Assembly (NCBI RefSeq): GCF_009604405.1 | Contig: NZ_WEGK01000004.1 | Span: 555,598-619,597 of the forward strand | DNA length: 64,000 nt | Origin: Nocardia macrotermitis | GTDB taxonomy: Bacteria > Actinomycetota > Actinomycetes > Mycobacteriales > Mycobacteriaceae | Direction: 5' to 3' | Shown: one piece after another, positions 1-9,253 of the stretch | Layout: the number at the start of each line of letters is the position of its first letter | Position numbering within the stretch: the first letter of the stretch is position 1 | The notes under the pieces: generated by a model | Database searches by the model: none | Told to the model about the DNA's origin: nothing | Seen by the model: the letters and a program-made list of their open reading frames with translations, nothing else | Position numbers and translations under genes: made by a program

Positions 1-1148
1 TGATCGGCGATCGCGTTGAAGATCAGGTCGATCTCCAGCCGGGCCAGATTCGCGCCGATGCAGAAGTGCGCGCCGGTACCACCGAAGGCCAAGTGCGGGT
101 TGGGATCCCGGGTGATGTCGAAGGCGTACGGATTCTCGAACACCTCCTCGTCGAAGTTGGCCGAGCGGTACACCAGCACCACCCGCTGGCCCTTCTTGAT
201 CTGCACCCCGGACAGCTCGGTGTCCTCGAGCGCGGTGCGCTGGAACGAGGAGACCGGCGTGCCCCAGCGGATGATCTCGTCGGCCGCGGTCGCCGGACGC
301 TCCTTCTTGTACAGCTCCCACTGATCCGGGTTCTCCAGGAACGCGACCATGCCGTGCGAGATGGCGTTGCGGGTGGTCTCGTTACCGGCCACGGCCAGCA
401 GGATCACGAAGAAGCCGAACTCCTCCGAGGTCAGCGCCTCGCCGTCGATATCGGCGTTGACCAGCTCGGTCACGATGTCACCGGCCGGGTTGGCCTTGCG
501 CGCCTCGGCCATCTGCCAGGCGTAACCGAGGATCTCGGTCGAGGCCAGCAGCGGGTCGGCGGTCGACTCCGGGTCGTCGTAACCGGTCATGTCGTTGGAC
601 CACTGGAACAACTTCATCCGGTCTTCCTGCGGCACGCCGATCAGCTCGGCGATGGCCTGCAGGGGCAGCTCACACGCGACCTGGGTGACGAAATCGCCGG
701 CACCGGACGCGGCGGCCGCCTCGACGATGCCCTTGGCCCGCGCGGACAGCTCGTCACGCAGCCCGTTGACCGCGCGCGGGGTGAAGCCCTTCGCGATCAG
801 CTTGCGCATCCGGGTGTGCTGCGGAGCATCCTGGTTGAGCAGCACGAAACGCTGCATCTCGATGTTCTCGCGCTGGATGTCGTCGTTGAACCGCGGGATG
901 GCGGTGTTTTCGAAGTTGGAGAACACGTCGCTGCGACGCGACACCTCCTTGACGTCAGCGTGCTTGCTGACGACCCAGAAGCCGTCGTCCTGGAACCCGC
1001 CCACCTCGGGCGATTTGGGATTCCACCAGATCGGTGCGCTCCGGCGCAGCTCGGCCAATTCCTCGACCGGCACCCGTTCCGCCCAGATCTGCGGATCGGT
1101 CACGTCGAAGCCCGTGGGCAGGTTCGGCGCGATGCGAGTGTCAACCAC
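1..1148 (-). CDS. cyp125: Cytochrome P450 CYP125, steroid C26/C27 monooxygenase (partial)
   Basis: Partial gene: about 382 codons are present and the C-terminal end lies beyond the left edge. CYP125 oxidises the terminal methyl of the cholesterol or cholestenone side chain to the acid, which starts side-chain beta-oxidation. The reading contains the I-helix stretch LLAVAGNETTRN and the haem-binding loop FGGTGAHFCIGANLARLE, with the haem-ligating Cys near residue 363. The N-terminus DVTDPQIWAERVPVEE is typical of the family. The GTG start at 1148 is chosen because an AAGGAG ribosome-binding site lies 8 bases upstream. It is divergent from fadA5 across a KstR-type operator, the same arrangement as Rv3545c/Rv3546 of M. 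tuberculosis. Family assignment is confident; exact substrate is inferred. Confidence 0.95.
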   Translation of the reverse strand, partial: MVDTRIAPNLPTGFDVTDPQIWAERVPVEELAELRRSAPIWWNPKSPEVGGFQDDGFWVVSKHADVKEVSRRSDVFSNFENTAIPRFNDDIQRENIEMQRFVLLNQDAPQHTRMRKLIAKGFTPRAVNGLRDELSARAKGIVEAAAASGAGDFVTQVACELPLQAIAELIGVPQEDRMKLFQWSNDMTGYDDPESTADPLLASTEILGYAWQMAEARKANPAGDIVTELVNADIDGEALTSEEFGFFVILLAVAGNETTRNAISHGMVAFLENPDQWELYKKERPATAADEIIRWGTPVSSFQRTALEDTELSGVQIKKGQRVVLVYRSANFDEEVFENPYAFDITRDPNPHLAFGGTGAHFCIGANLARLEIDLIFNAIAD

Positions 1149-1170
1149 CGGCTTGTCTCCTTCAACTAAC

Positions 1171-1184
1171 TGAAACACGTTCTA
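1171..1184. promoter_or_regulatory. KstR operator between cyp125 and fadA5
   Basis: The bases TGAAACACGTTCTA match the published KstR consensus TnnAACnnGTTnnA at every fixed position. It sits 22 bases upstream of the cyp125 start and about 100 bases upstream of fadA5, so it could repress both. KstR itself is not encoded in this window. Occupancy is inferred. Confidence 0.85.
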
Positions 1185-1217
1185 TCTTCATTGCAGCATA
1201 GGTGGTATCAGTAGTAA

Positions 1218-2450
<1,233 letters not shown>

Positions 2451-2483
2451 TACCGGCAATTCGGTCAGCAACGATCCCGGCAT

Positions 2484-2523
2484 CTCCGCCCCGGCGCGCA
2501 CCATCCCGTGCGCCGGGGCGGAG
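2484..2523 (+). terminator. Hairpin terminator after fadA5
   Basis: A long GC-rich inverted repeat: the left arm beginning CTCCGCCCCGGCGC pairs with the right arm ending GCGCCGGGGCGGAG. A two-base bulge lies next to the loop. It starts 33 bases after the fadA5 stop. There is no long T run, as is common in actinobacteria. Confidence 0.7.
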
Positions 2524-2951
2524 TCATGAGTAAGGTCCTCATGTGCGTCGCTGGCGCACATGCGACAGCCCAGTTCGGAGCCCCGCGAGTCCGAACAGCG
2601 CTCTTATCAGCGGTTGTCGAATCTTCACGCCGGGATTACCGGAACGTGTCGTACGCCACACAATCACCAGTACAGACAGGACGATGAGACGTCAGCTATT
2701 CCTTGGCTACCATGAGCGTGGGACGAAGGACCCTCGCGACGGGCTAGAACCGGCCTCTACCTGCGGTTCCCGACAACCGTTGCGGTGGCCCGCAAACGCC
2801 CTCGCGACCACCTGTTCACGAACCGGGCGTCTGGAAGCTTCAAGGAAATCGCGAATCAGGCGTAGGTTTTCAGTTACTCAGCCGCTAATATCAATGATAC
2901 GTATCCGAGATAACGACTGTTAGTACAGCGAAGGGAATTGGGCGGCTCACA
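2524..2951. other. Intergenic region with no recognisable gene
   Basis: No reading frame here looks like a protein family. In M. tuberculosis the deazaflavin nitroreductase gene ddn follows fadA5; nothing like it is seen here. The last 80 bases are AT-richer (around 2868-2905) and probably carry the promoter of the downstream EspR-like regulator. Confidence 0.5.
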
Positions 2952-3368
2952 ATGGCTGATTTCGCGGCGCGGCTGAACAAGCTGTTCGAAACCGTGCATC
3001 CCCCGGGGCGTAAGCCGCACACCAACGCCGAGGTGGCGGCTGCGCTGACGGCCTCCGGCCATCCGATCTCGAAACCGTATCTCTCTCAGCTGCGGTCGGG
3101 ACAGCGCACAAACCCCTCTGACGAGACGGTGGCCGCGCTGGCGAAGTTCTTCAAGGTCAAACCGGACTACTTCTTCAACGACATCTACGCGGCCAAGATC
3201 GATCACGATCTCGAGCTGCTGTCCCAGCTGCAAGGCTATGGACTGCGTCGTCTGTCGAGTAGGGCGTTCGACCTCTCCGAGGAATCGCAGAACCTCCTGA
3301 CCTCCATGGCCGAGAAGCTACGGGCGAGTGAGGGTTTGCCCGAGATCCCGCCGGACGGCACGGAATAG
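2952..3368 (+). CDS. XRE/EspR-like DNA-binding regulator
   Basis: Protein of 138 residues with an N-terminal helix-turn-helix (about residues 5-75) and a C-terminal helical dimerisation part. The segments FAARLNKLFETVHPPG, PYLSQLRSGQRTNPS and ALAKFFKVKPDYFF closely resemble EspR (Rv3849), the nucleoid-associated activator of ESX-1 substrate genes in mycobacteria. EspR-type regulators are also often found beside ImmA/IrrE peptidase and MAB_1171c-type membrane protein genes, which is the case here: it is convergent with that operon (3,677-7,051). It may therefore be the local regulator of that module rather than a true EspR orthologue. It ends just before a strong terminator. Confidence 0.85.
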   Translation: MADFAARLNKLFETVHPPGRKPHTNAEVAAALTASGHPISKPYLSQLRSGQRTNPSDETVAALAKFFKVKPDYFFNDIYAAKIDHDLELLSQLQGYGLRRLSSRAFDLSEESQNLLTSMAEKLRASEGLPEIPPDGTE

Positions 3369-3380
3369 GAAGTCCCACAA

Positions 3381-3422
3381 AGCGACACAGCGCGGAACCT
3401 GTATCCGCGCTGTGTCGCTTTT
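3381..3422 (+). terminator. Intrinsic terminator after the EspR-like gene
   Basis: A perfect 16-base-pair stem, left arm AGCGACACAGCGCGGA at 3381-3396 and right arm at 3404-3419, with a 7-base loop and a TTTT run. It starts 13 bases after the stop codon. Confidence 0.92.
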
Positions 3423-3676
3423 GGGTCGATAACCGAAGCGAGTAGCGCTTCGGCCCACAACTGTGCGCACATACCTCGCGGTTGTGCCGCGGTCATCAGT
3501 TGTGCTTACACATGTGCTTACAACCGAGACAACCGATTAGTCGATGTGATCGACAGCGCCATACCGGTTGGTTCGGCGAACACCGAGCGTTTGTGACTCG
3601 GCACCAAAAGAATCGGCAAGTGTTCCCGTAATCACAGAAGACAAAACATGCATACCGGACTTTCGCGCCGGAATTT

Positions 3677-4696
3677 TCAGGCGCGGCGCGAGAGTGCCGG
3701 ATGCCCCGGTTCGGCGTCGAACGCGCGCGCGATCGCCTGCACCCAGCCACGCGGGCTCAGGCCCTGCGGCGGCGCGATCCAGCGGGCATCGACCACCACA
3801 TCGCCGAGCGGGTTGTGCGCCCAGCGCGCGACGAGTTGAGCGCGGCGGTCGGTCGAGCCCGGCGGTGGCCCCGCGGCGGCCAGTTCGACGCCGCCGCCGG
3901 ATTGCAGGTACAGCGCGTCCAGGATCTGCGCGACGTGGTCCGACGCCTTGAGCTGCGTCGTCGAACCGGTCTGATCGTGCGCGACGACCTCCGGAAAACG
4001 CTTGGTCATGGTGTGGTGCAGCGGCCGGATCTGCCGCAGCAGCACCCGCGCCCGCACCCACAACTCGATGACGATCCACACCGCGCCCACCGCGATCAGC
4101 AGGCTGCCGAGCTGCCAGATCGGCCAGTACCAGCCGGGTTCCGAGGGCCGCGCGGGCGGCTCGCCGATCGCCAACCGCCGCACCGACAATGCCGCGAGCA
4201 CGCCGACCACGACGGTGCCGAAGGTGTAGAGCGCGATACCGCGGCCCAGCGCGGTCCAGTCCAGATTCCGCAGACCCGTCACGGCGATGAACCCGCAGCC
4301 CAGCAGGGTCACCACCCAGCCGAACAGCACCGACCAGGCCACCGTGAGCGCGATCGCGATCAGGCCGGCGCCGTAGATCGCCAACGCGATCTGCCGCAGG
4401 TTCTGCCGCGACACCACCGGCCACGCCGCCGCCGCGACCACCGAGGTCGCGACGGTGAACAGCAGCCAGGCCGCCGCGGTCACCCGATCGCCGAACATCA
4501 TGCCGTTGATCCCGTGCGGCACCAGATTGTCCAGCGCCACAGCGATTTCCGGCACCGACACGGTCGCCGCGGCGGCCACCGAGGCCACCGCGACCACGAT
4601 CGCCACCCGCGCGGTGGTCGCCGGTTTCACCAGCACCCGGCCCACCCGGGCGCCGGCCGCCATCCAGATCAACAACGCGGTCAACCAGAAAGTCAT
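3677..4696 (-). CDS. Seven-helix membrane protein, MAB_1171c-type putative transporter
   Basis: Protein of 339 residues. About seven hydrophobic helices span residues 1-235, for example FWLTALLIWMAAGA, AIVVAVASVAAAATV and LGSLLIAVGAVWIVIELWV. A cytoplasmic C-terminal domain of about 105 residues follows, with LHHTMTKRFPEV near its start. This layout matches the family annotated as MAB_1171c putative transporter, which in actinobacteria lies beside ImmA/IrrE peptidases and XRE regulators. The substrate is unknown. It is the last gene of a tightly packed operon; its ATG overlaps the stop of the 76-residue gene upstream (ATGA), so translation is probably coupled. Confidence 0.75.
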   Translation of the reverse strand: MTFWLTALLIWMAAGARVGRVLVKPATTARVAIVVAVASVAAAATVSVPEIAVALDNLVPHGINGMMFGDRVTAAAWLLFTVATSVVAAAAWPVVSRQNLRQIALAIYGAGLIAIALTVAWSVLFGWVVTLLGCGFIAVTGLRNLDWTALGRGIALYTFGTVVVGVLAALSVRRLAIGEPPARPSEPGWYWPIWQLGSLLIAVGAVWIVIELWVRARVLLRQIRPLHHTMTKRFPEVVAHDQTGSTTQLKASDHVAQILDALYLQSGGGVELAAAGPPPGSTDRRAQLVARWAHNPLGDVVVDARWIAPPQGLSPRGWVQAIARAFDAEPGHPALSRRA

Positions 4697-4923
4697 GCCG
4701 CCACCCCTCGCGAATATCCTTGCGCCCCTGCATAATCGGCTGTCTCACTGATGCCGGGCAACGTCGGCCCGAGGCGCGCCACGCCACCGAACTCGCCTCG
4801 GCTCATCCGGCGCATGCCGGTATCGGCCGACACCCTGGCCGTGCGTTCTGTCCATCCGAGGTGCGAGCCGACACGAACCACGTTGTCGCCCGGCCCGATC
4901 CGGAGCGGGATGGGCGCGCTCAT
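4693..4923 (-). CDS. 76-residue protein tiled between ImmA/IrrE and membrane protein genes
   Basis: Not recognised as any family. The reading frame fills exactly the space between its two neighbours: its ATG overlaps the stop of the peptidase gene in an ATGA, and its own TGA overlaps the ATG of the membrane protein gene in another ATGA. That double overlap is the main reason to call it a gene. The product begins MSAPIPLRIGPGDNVVRVG, is basic and polar, and has no signal peptide or membrane helix. It could be a small regulator, an adaptor, or a substrate or pheromone of the peptidase; all of these are guesses. Confidence 0.6.
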   Translation of the reverse strand: MSAPIPLRIGPGDNVVRVGSHLGWTERTARVSADTGMRRMSRGEFGGVARLGPTLPGISETADYAGAQGYSRGVAA

Positions 4924-5432
4924 CCGAGGGCCTCGTCGAAACGGAGTACCGAGACGCCCGCGCCGCGGTTGTGGAATACGCGCAGGCGGGTCATCAGCAT
5001 GTTGGCGAAGGTTTCGGCTTCCCATTCGGCCTGTTCGTCCTCGCCGTCCTCGACGATCTGCTGATGTGCGCGCTGGCTGAGCATGTACGCGATCAGGTCG
5101 TCGCTGGCCTCGAGGGTGACCTCGGTGGCCATCTCGCCGGGATGGTCGAAGATGATGTGCCCCAACTCGTGCGCGAGGGTGTGCTCGCGGCTCGGCAGCG
5201 CCGAGGCCAGCACGATGACGTCCCGGTCCGGATAACTCCGCCGCTGACCGCACACACCGGGACCCAACTGGGCGTCGGCGATCTCGATGGGGCGGCGACG
5301 TTCGGCGGAGACGGCCAGGACCACCTCGTCCAGGTCGGTGGCGTCGAAATCGGCGGCCACCGCGCAGACCGCATCGACTGCCGCTGCCACGCGACGATAC
5401 GAACGGCTGCTCTGTGCGCGACTCTCGGTCAT
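4920..5432 (-). CDS. ImmA/IrrE-type metallo-endopeptidase
   Basis: Protein of 170 residues with a zinc-binding HELGH motif at residues 88-92 (TLAHELGHIIFDHPGE) and a downstream acidic region EDEQAEWEAETFANMLMTR that supplies the third ligand in this superfamily. ImmA/IrrE peptidases typically cleave or modulate a partner XRE repressor; here the EspR-like protein encoded nearby is the obvious candidate partner, an inference from position only. Its start lies 11 bases after the stop of the repeat protein gene, with a GGGGGTGAGG ribosome-binding site, and its stop overlaps the next start. Confidence 0.85.
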   Translation of the reverse strand: MTESRAQSSRSYRRVAAAVDAVCAVAADFDATDLDEVVLAVSAERRRPIEIADAQLGPGVCGQRRSYPDRDVIVLASALPSREHTLAHELGHIIFDHPGEMATEVTLEASDDLIAYMLSQRAHQQIVEDGEDEQAEWEAETFANMLMTRLRVFHNRGAGVSVLRFDEALG

Positions 5433-5443
5433 GACCTCACCCC

Positions 5444-7051
5444 CTACCGGAAGAATTCCGCGCGCGCGGCGTCGATGCGTGCCTGGGCGGCCGACGCGCT
5501 CTGGAAGCTGATCGCGCCGGACGCGGCCGCGGCCAGCGCCATGGCGACCAGGCCGCCGAGCACGGTGAGCACCTCGGGCTTGGGCAGACCGGAGTTCGCC
5601 GAGGTCGGACGCACATCCGGATTCGGCTGCGCCTGCGGCGCGGGTGCCGACGGCGCGGCGTGCGGGGCGGCGGCGTGCGGGGCGGCCGGAGCCGGAGCGG
5701 GGGCCGGTGCGTGCGCGGGCACGGCGGGTACGGCAGGTGCGGCGACGGCCGGAGCCGGGGCTGCGGGAGCCGCGCCACCGGGGGCCGCGGGCGCGGGCGG
5801 GATAGCCAGCGGCGCGGAGGGGGCGGGCGGTGTCGGCGGCGGTTGCAACAGCAGCAGGAGCAGCAGCGGGGAGGCTGCGGCGGCGGAACCGAGTGCGGCC
5901 GAACCGGTCAGTGCCGAACCGGTTCCGGCGAGTCCGGCGAGTGCGGAACCCGTTGCGGCGGAACCTGTTCCGAGGATCGCGGCCAGTACCGGACCGACCG
6001 CCGAACCCGTGCCGAGCAGCGCGGCACCTGCCGCGGAACCGGTGCCGAGCAGCGCAGCGCCGGTACCGACCGCAGCGGTACCGACTGCGGCGGAGCCTGT
6101 TCCGAGCAAAGCGGCGAGCAGTGCGGTGGCGGCGGAACCGGTGCCCAGCAGTGCCGCGCCGGTACCGGCGGCAGCGGAACCCGCTGCGGCGGAACCGGTT
6201 ACACCGAGCCCTGCGGCTGCGGCGGCAGCGGCGGAACCGGTTCCCGCGAGGGCCGAACCGGTCCCCGCGGCGGCCGAGCCGACGGCCGCCGAACCTGTTC
6301 CGGCCAATGCCACCGCAGGGCCCGCCGCAGCGGAACCGACTGCGGCCGAACCTGTTCCGAGCAGGCCCAGCAGACCGGCCAGACCTTCGATTCCGGCGGC
6401 CGGAGTGGGCTTCACGGGCAGACCCGGACGTGCGTGCGCGGGCGTGATGCGCTGCGGCGACTGTTGTTCCTGGACCGACGTGTCCGATGTGGACCGGCCC
6501 GGAATCCTCAGGGGAATGCCGTGCTCGGGATCCACCGGAGTGTCCGAGCGCGCCACGTTGCCCGGCTTCACCGAACTGTTCGGCTTCGCGGGGTTGGTCG
6601 GTGTGATCGGACTGCCGGGCTTCAACGCGTTGCCTGGTGCAATCGGGGTTCCCGGCTTCACCTGGTTGCCCGGCGCGATCGGTGTTCCGGGCTTCACCGG
6701 ATTGCTCGGCGCGACGGTATTACCCGGCGCGATCGGATTCCCGAGCTGCAATGGACTGCCCGGCGCGACCGCGCTACCCGGCCGCACCGGATTACTCGGC
6801 GTGATCCGGGTCCCAGGCCGCACCGCGTTCCCGGGCTCGACCGGGTTGTTCGGAATGATCGGACCGCCCGGCCGCAACGGGTTGCTCTGCGGCTGCTGCT
6901 TACCCGGTTTCGCCTGGTTGGTAGGGGTTGCCGGACTGCACTGGAGACAGGGCGGGGTGGGCTGCGCCTGGGCGGCGAACGCGCCCAGCAGCGCGTAACC
7001 GGCAGCCATGCCGGTCACTGTCAGGACGCGCAGAGTGCGACCTATGGCCAT
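5444..7051 (-). CDS. Exported Pro/Ala/Gly-rich repeat protein with C-terminal anchor
   Basis: Protein of 535 residues with no recognised family. In order: a signal peptide (hydrophobic VLTVTGMAAGYALLGAFAAQA); a short CLQC; a region of about 12 imperfect 9-12-residue repeats of the type NPVKPGTPIAPG (about residues 45-165); a spacer; many GTGSAA units mixed with hydrophobic Ala/Leu (about 220-390); a run of seven Leu; a Pro/Ala-rich stretch with Pro-His units; and a hydrophobic C-terminal helix near VLTVLGGLVAMALAAAASG. This suggests a cell-wall or envelope-spanning protein. The start at 7051 has GGGGAAGG 7 bases upstream. It heads the operon with the peptidase gene. Confidence 0.75.
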   Translation of the reverse strand: MAIGRTLRVLTVTGMAAGYALLGAFAAQAQPTPPCLQCSPATPTNQAKPGKQQPQSNPLRPGGPIIPNNPVEPGNAVRPGTRITPSNPVRPGSAVAPGSPLQLGNPIAPGNTVAPSNPVKPGTPIAPGNQVKPGTPIAPGNALKPGSPITPTNPAKPNSSVKPGNVARSDTPVDPEHGIPLRIPGRSTSDTSVQEQQSPQRITPAHARPGLPVKPTPAAGIEGLAGLLGLLGTGSAAVGSAAAGPAVALAGTGSAAVGSAAAGTGSALAGTGSAAAAAAAGLGVTGSAAAGSAAAGTGAALLGTGSAATALLAALLGTGSAAVGTAAVGTGAALLGTGSAAGAALLGTGSAVGPVLAAILGTGSAATGSALAGLAGTGSALTGSAALGSAAAASPLLLLLLLQPPPTPPAPSAPLAIPPAPAAPGGAAPAAPAPAVAAPAVPAVPAHAPAPAPAPAAPHAAAPHAAPSAPAPQAQPNPDVRPTSANSGLPKPEVLTVLGGLVAMALAAAASGAISFQSASAAQARIDAARAEFFR

Positions 7052-7437
7052 GCGCTTGCCTTCCCCTTCATCATGTTCAGCGCAGATCTGTACCCCGTCG
7101 CGTGCTCACCCGGGATTTGAACGATGCCGATCATCATAACTGCGGGTTGTTTGCTCGCGCAGCGGGATCATGTGAGACATCCCACTCGTAGCGGGCAGCC
7201 CACATGCTCTCGCGGCCGTATCACGCACCGAATCGCAAAGGCCCTGGCAGGCGGCCCGTCCCGGCGGCGTGGAGCAGCCGGGCGGGCCGGTGACCCACCG
7301 GGTCATCGCAACTCGCACAGGGATATTCGGCGCGGTGAGGTGTCCGGATCGTTGCCGGGGGAAGGTTCCGGCGCGTCGCACGATCCGGGCCACGCGTGTC
7401 GTCCCAGGTCACCCGGACCCGGGACGTGACGCGGGAT
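7052..7437. other. Intergenic region, promoter side of the repeat protein gene
   Basis: No supported gene. It should hold the promoter of the minus-strand operon starting at 7051. An imperfect GC hairpin near 7254-7290 could terminate transcription of the SDR gene that ends at 7438. Confidence 0.4.
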
Positions 7438-8352
7438 TCACGCTCCGTACACGGCCTCCGGTGGCGTCGCTCCGGCAATCAGCTCGCGTACCGCCGCGCC
7501 GACCTCGGCGGGCTCCCAGCGCGCGCCGCGATCGACCGGAACGCCGTGCCGCCAGCCGTCCGCGAGCGCGACCTTACCACCCTCGACCTCGAACATCCGT
7601 CCGGTCACCCCGGCGGAATCGGCGCTGCCCAGCCACACCAGCAGCGGTGAGACGTTCTCCGGGGCCATGGCGTCGAAGCCGTCGTCGGGGCGGGCCATCA
7701 TGTCCGCGAACACGGTTTCGGTCATCCGGGTGCGGGCCGAGGGGGCGATCGCGTTGACGGTGACGCCGTACCGTCCGAATTCGGCCGACGCGGTGATGGT
7801 AAGCGCGGCGATACCGGCCTTGGCCGCGGCGTAGTTGCCCTGTCCGACGCTGCCTTGCAGGCCCGCGCCCGAACTGGTGTTGATGATGCGCGCGTCCACG
7901 GTGTTCCCGGCCTTCGCCTCACCGCGCCAGTACTCCGCGGCGTGCCGCATGGTCGCGAAGTGGCCCTTCAGATGCACCCGCACGACCGCGTCCCACTCCT
8001 GCTCGGAGAGGTTCACCAGCATCCGGTCCCGCACGATACCGGCGTTGTTGACCAGCACGTCCAGCCCGCCGAAGGTCTCCACGGCCTGCGTGATCAGGCG
8101 TTTCGCGCCCGCCCAGTCGGCGACGTCGTCACCGTTGACCACGGCCTTGCCGCCGAGTTCGAGGATCTCCTGCACCACCTGCGCGGCCGGGGAATCGGTG
8201 CGCGGGGTGCCGTCGAGTTCCGCGCCGATGTCGTTGACCACCACATTGGCCCCGGCCGCGGCGAAGGCCAGCGCGTGCGCCCGGCCCAGGCCGCCACCGG
8301 CTCCGGTCACGATGACGGTGCGTCCGGCGCAGAGCTTGTTCTCCTCAGCCAT
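7438..8352 (-). CDS. Short-chain dehydrogenase (Rv3548c-like)
   Basis: SDR oxidoreductase of 304 residues. The NAD(P)-binding TGAGGGLGRAHALAF, the NNAGIVRDRML segment, Ser in NTSSGAGLQGS and the catalytic YAAAKAG are all present. The insertion around SPAAQVVQEILELGG and the C-terminal extension resemble the 3-hydroxyacyl-CoA dehydrogenase part of type-2 multifunctional enzymes. Position and orientation match Rv3548c of the KstR2 regulon, so a role in steroid ring or side-chain beta-oxidation is likely; the exact substrate is not known. It follows the next SDR gene by 57 bases and is probably co-transcribed from the KstR2-controlled promoter at 9,216. Confidence 0.82.
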   Translation of the reverse strand: MAEENKLCAGRTVIVTGAGGGLGRAHALAFAAAGANVVVNDIGAELDGTPRTDSPAAQVVQEILELGGKAVVNGDDVADWAGAKRLITQAVETFGGLDVLVNNAGIVRDRMLVNLSEQEWDAVVRVHLKGHFATMRHAAEYWRGEAKAGNTVDARIINTSSGAGLQGSVGQGNYAAAKAGIAALTITASAEFGRYGVTVNAIAPSARTRMTETVFADMMARPDDGFDAMAPENVSPLLVWLGSADSAGVTGRMFEVEGGKVALADGWRHGVPVDRGARWEPAEVGAAVRELIAGATPPEAVYGA

Positions 8353-8409
8353 GTTCTTCTGCTCTCATTTCCCTTGTGGTGCTGTGCATTTCAGTGCGGG
8401 CGCGAAATT

Positions 8410-9204
8410 TCAGTGCGGCGCGGCGGCGGTCTCGTTGACGGTCGCGGCATCCAGGAAGGCCGGACGCTCGCCGCCGCCGTGCGCGAGCAGCGTGCCGCCG
8501 GTGACATAGGAGGCCAGCGGCGAGGACAGGAACAGCGCGCAGCGGCCGATCTCCTCGGGGGCGGCCAGCCGTCCGAGCGGCACGGTCGCGCCGACCGCGT
8601 CGATGCCGTCCTGATCGCCGTAGTGCAGATGGCTGCTCTCGGTGTGGACCATGCCCACGATCACCGAATTGATCCGTACCTTCGGGGCCCATTCGATGGC
8701 CAGCGAGGAGACCAGACTGTCGATCCCGGCCTTGGCCGCGCCGTACGCCGCGCTGCCGGGTGAGGGCCGGTGCCCGCTCACGCTGGAGACCATCACGATC
8801 GAACCGCCGGTCTCCTGCGTCTGCATCACCGCGTTCGCGGCCTGCGAAACCAGCAGTGGAGCAAGCAGATTCAGCTCGACGATCTTCGAGTGGAAGTTCT
8901 TGCTGGCGGTGGCGGCGGGCGCGAACGGCGCGCCCCCGGCGTTGTTGACCACGTGGTCCAGGCGGCCGTAGCGGGCCACGATCGCATCGACGAGCGCGGT
9001 GACCGCGTCACCGTCGCGCACATCGCAGGGCAGGTATTCGGCCGTGCGGCCCGAACTCTCGACCGGGGCGTCGCCGGGACGCCGCGCGCAGGTCACCACG
9101 GTTGCCCCGGCGTCCAGGAAGACCCGGCTGATACCGGCCCCCACACCCCGCACGCCGCCCGTCACGAGAACTACGGATCCGGACAGGTCCACTTCGATTG
9201 CCAC
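8410..9204 (-). CDS. Short-chain dehydrogenase (Rv3549c-like)
   Basis: SDR oxidoreductase of 264 residues with TGGVRGVGAGIS (cofactor loop), NNAGGAPF, SSVSGHRPS and YGAAKAG (Ser/Tyr/Lys catalytic set). It matches the Rv3549c position, divergent from echA20 across a KstR2 operator. The GTG start lies only 11 bases from the operator. It presumably oxidises a hydroxyl of a steroid-derived CoA ester; the actual reaction is not established. Confidence 0.82.
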   Translation of the reverse strand: MAIEVDLSGSVVLVTGGVRGVGAGISRVFLDAGATVVTCARRPGDAPVESSGRTAEYLPCDVRDGDAVTALVDAIVARYGRLDHVVNNAGGAPFAPAATASKNFHSKIVELNLLAPLLVSQAANAVMQTQETGGSIVMVSSVSGHRPSPGSAAYGAAKAGIDSLVSSLAIEWAPKVRINSVIVGMVHTESSHLHYGDQDGIDAVGATVPLGRLAAPEEIGRCALFLSSPLASYVTGGTLLAHGGGERPAFLDAATVNETAAAPH

Positions 9205-9215
9205 CGTGCTAACCT

Positions 9216-9229
9216 ACCAAGCACTTGCT
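9216..9229. promoter_or_regulatory. KstR2 operator between the SDR pair and echA20
   Basis: ACCAAGCACTTGCT fits the KstR2 consensus AnCAAGnnCTTGnT at every fixed position. The flanking bases AACCTACC and TTGTT are also identical to the copy at 41,477. KstR2 releases this site on binding HIP-CoA (the FadD3 product), which would induce both divergent operons. Confidence 0.9.
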
Positions 9230-9253
9230 TGTTTTGCCAACGATGGGACTGAG

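Noticed and set aside
66..1169. Long plus-strand open frame
   Set aside because: It is antisense to CYP125, whose haem and I-helix motifs are clear; the plus-strand translation has no family character.
2543..2923. Possible ddn-like gene after fadA5
   Set aside because: Synteny with M. tuberculosis suggested one, but the frame shows no deazaflavin nitroreductase motifs and lacks a ribosome-binding site.
3537..4787. Alternative minus frame of 416 codons over the membrane protein
   Set aside because: Arg/Gly-rich shadow; the 339-residue frame has clear membrane helices and coupled start.
5660..7120. Cys/Gly-rich plus-strand frames opposite the repeat protein
   Set aside because: Repeats on the true strand keep all frames open; only the minus frame has a signal peptide and ribosome-binding site.
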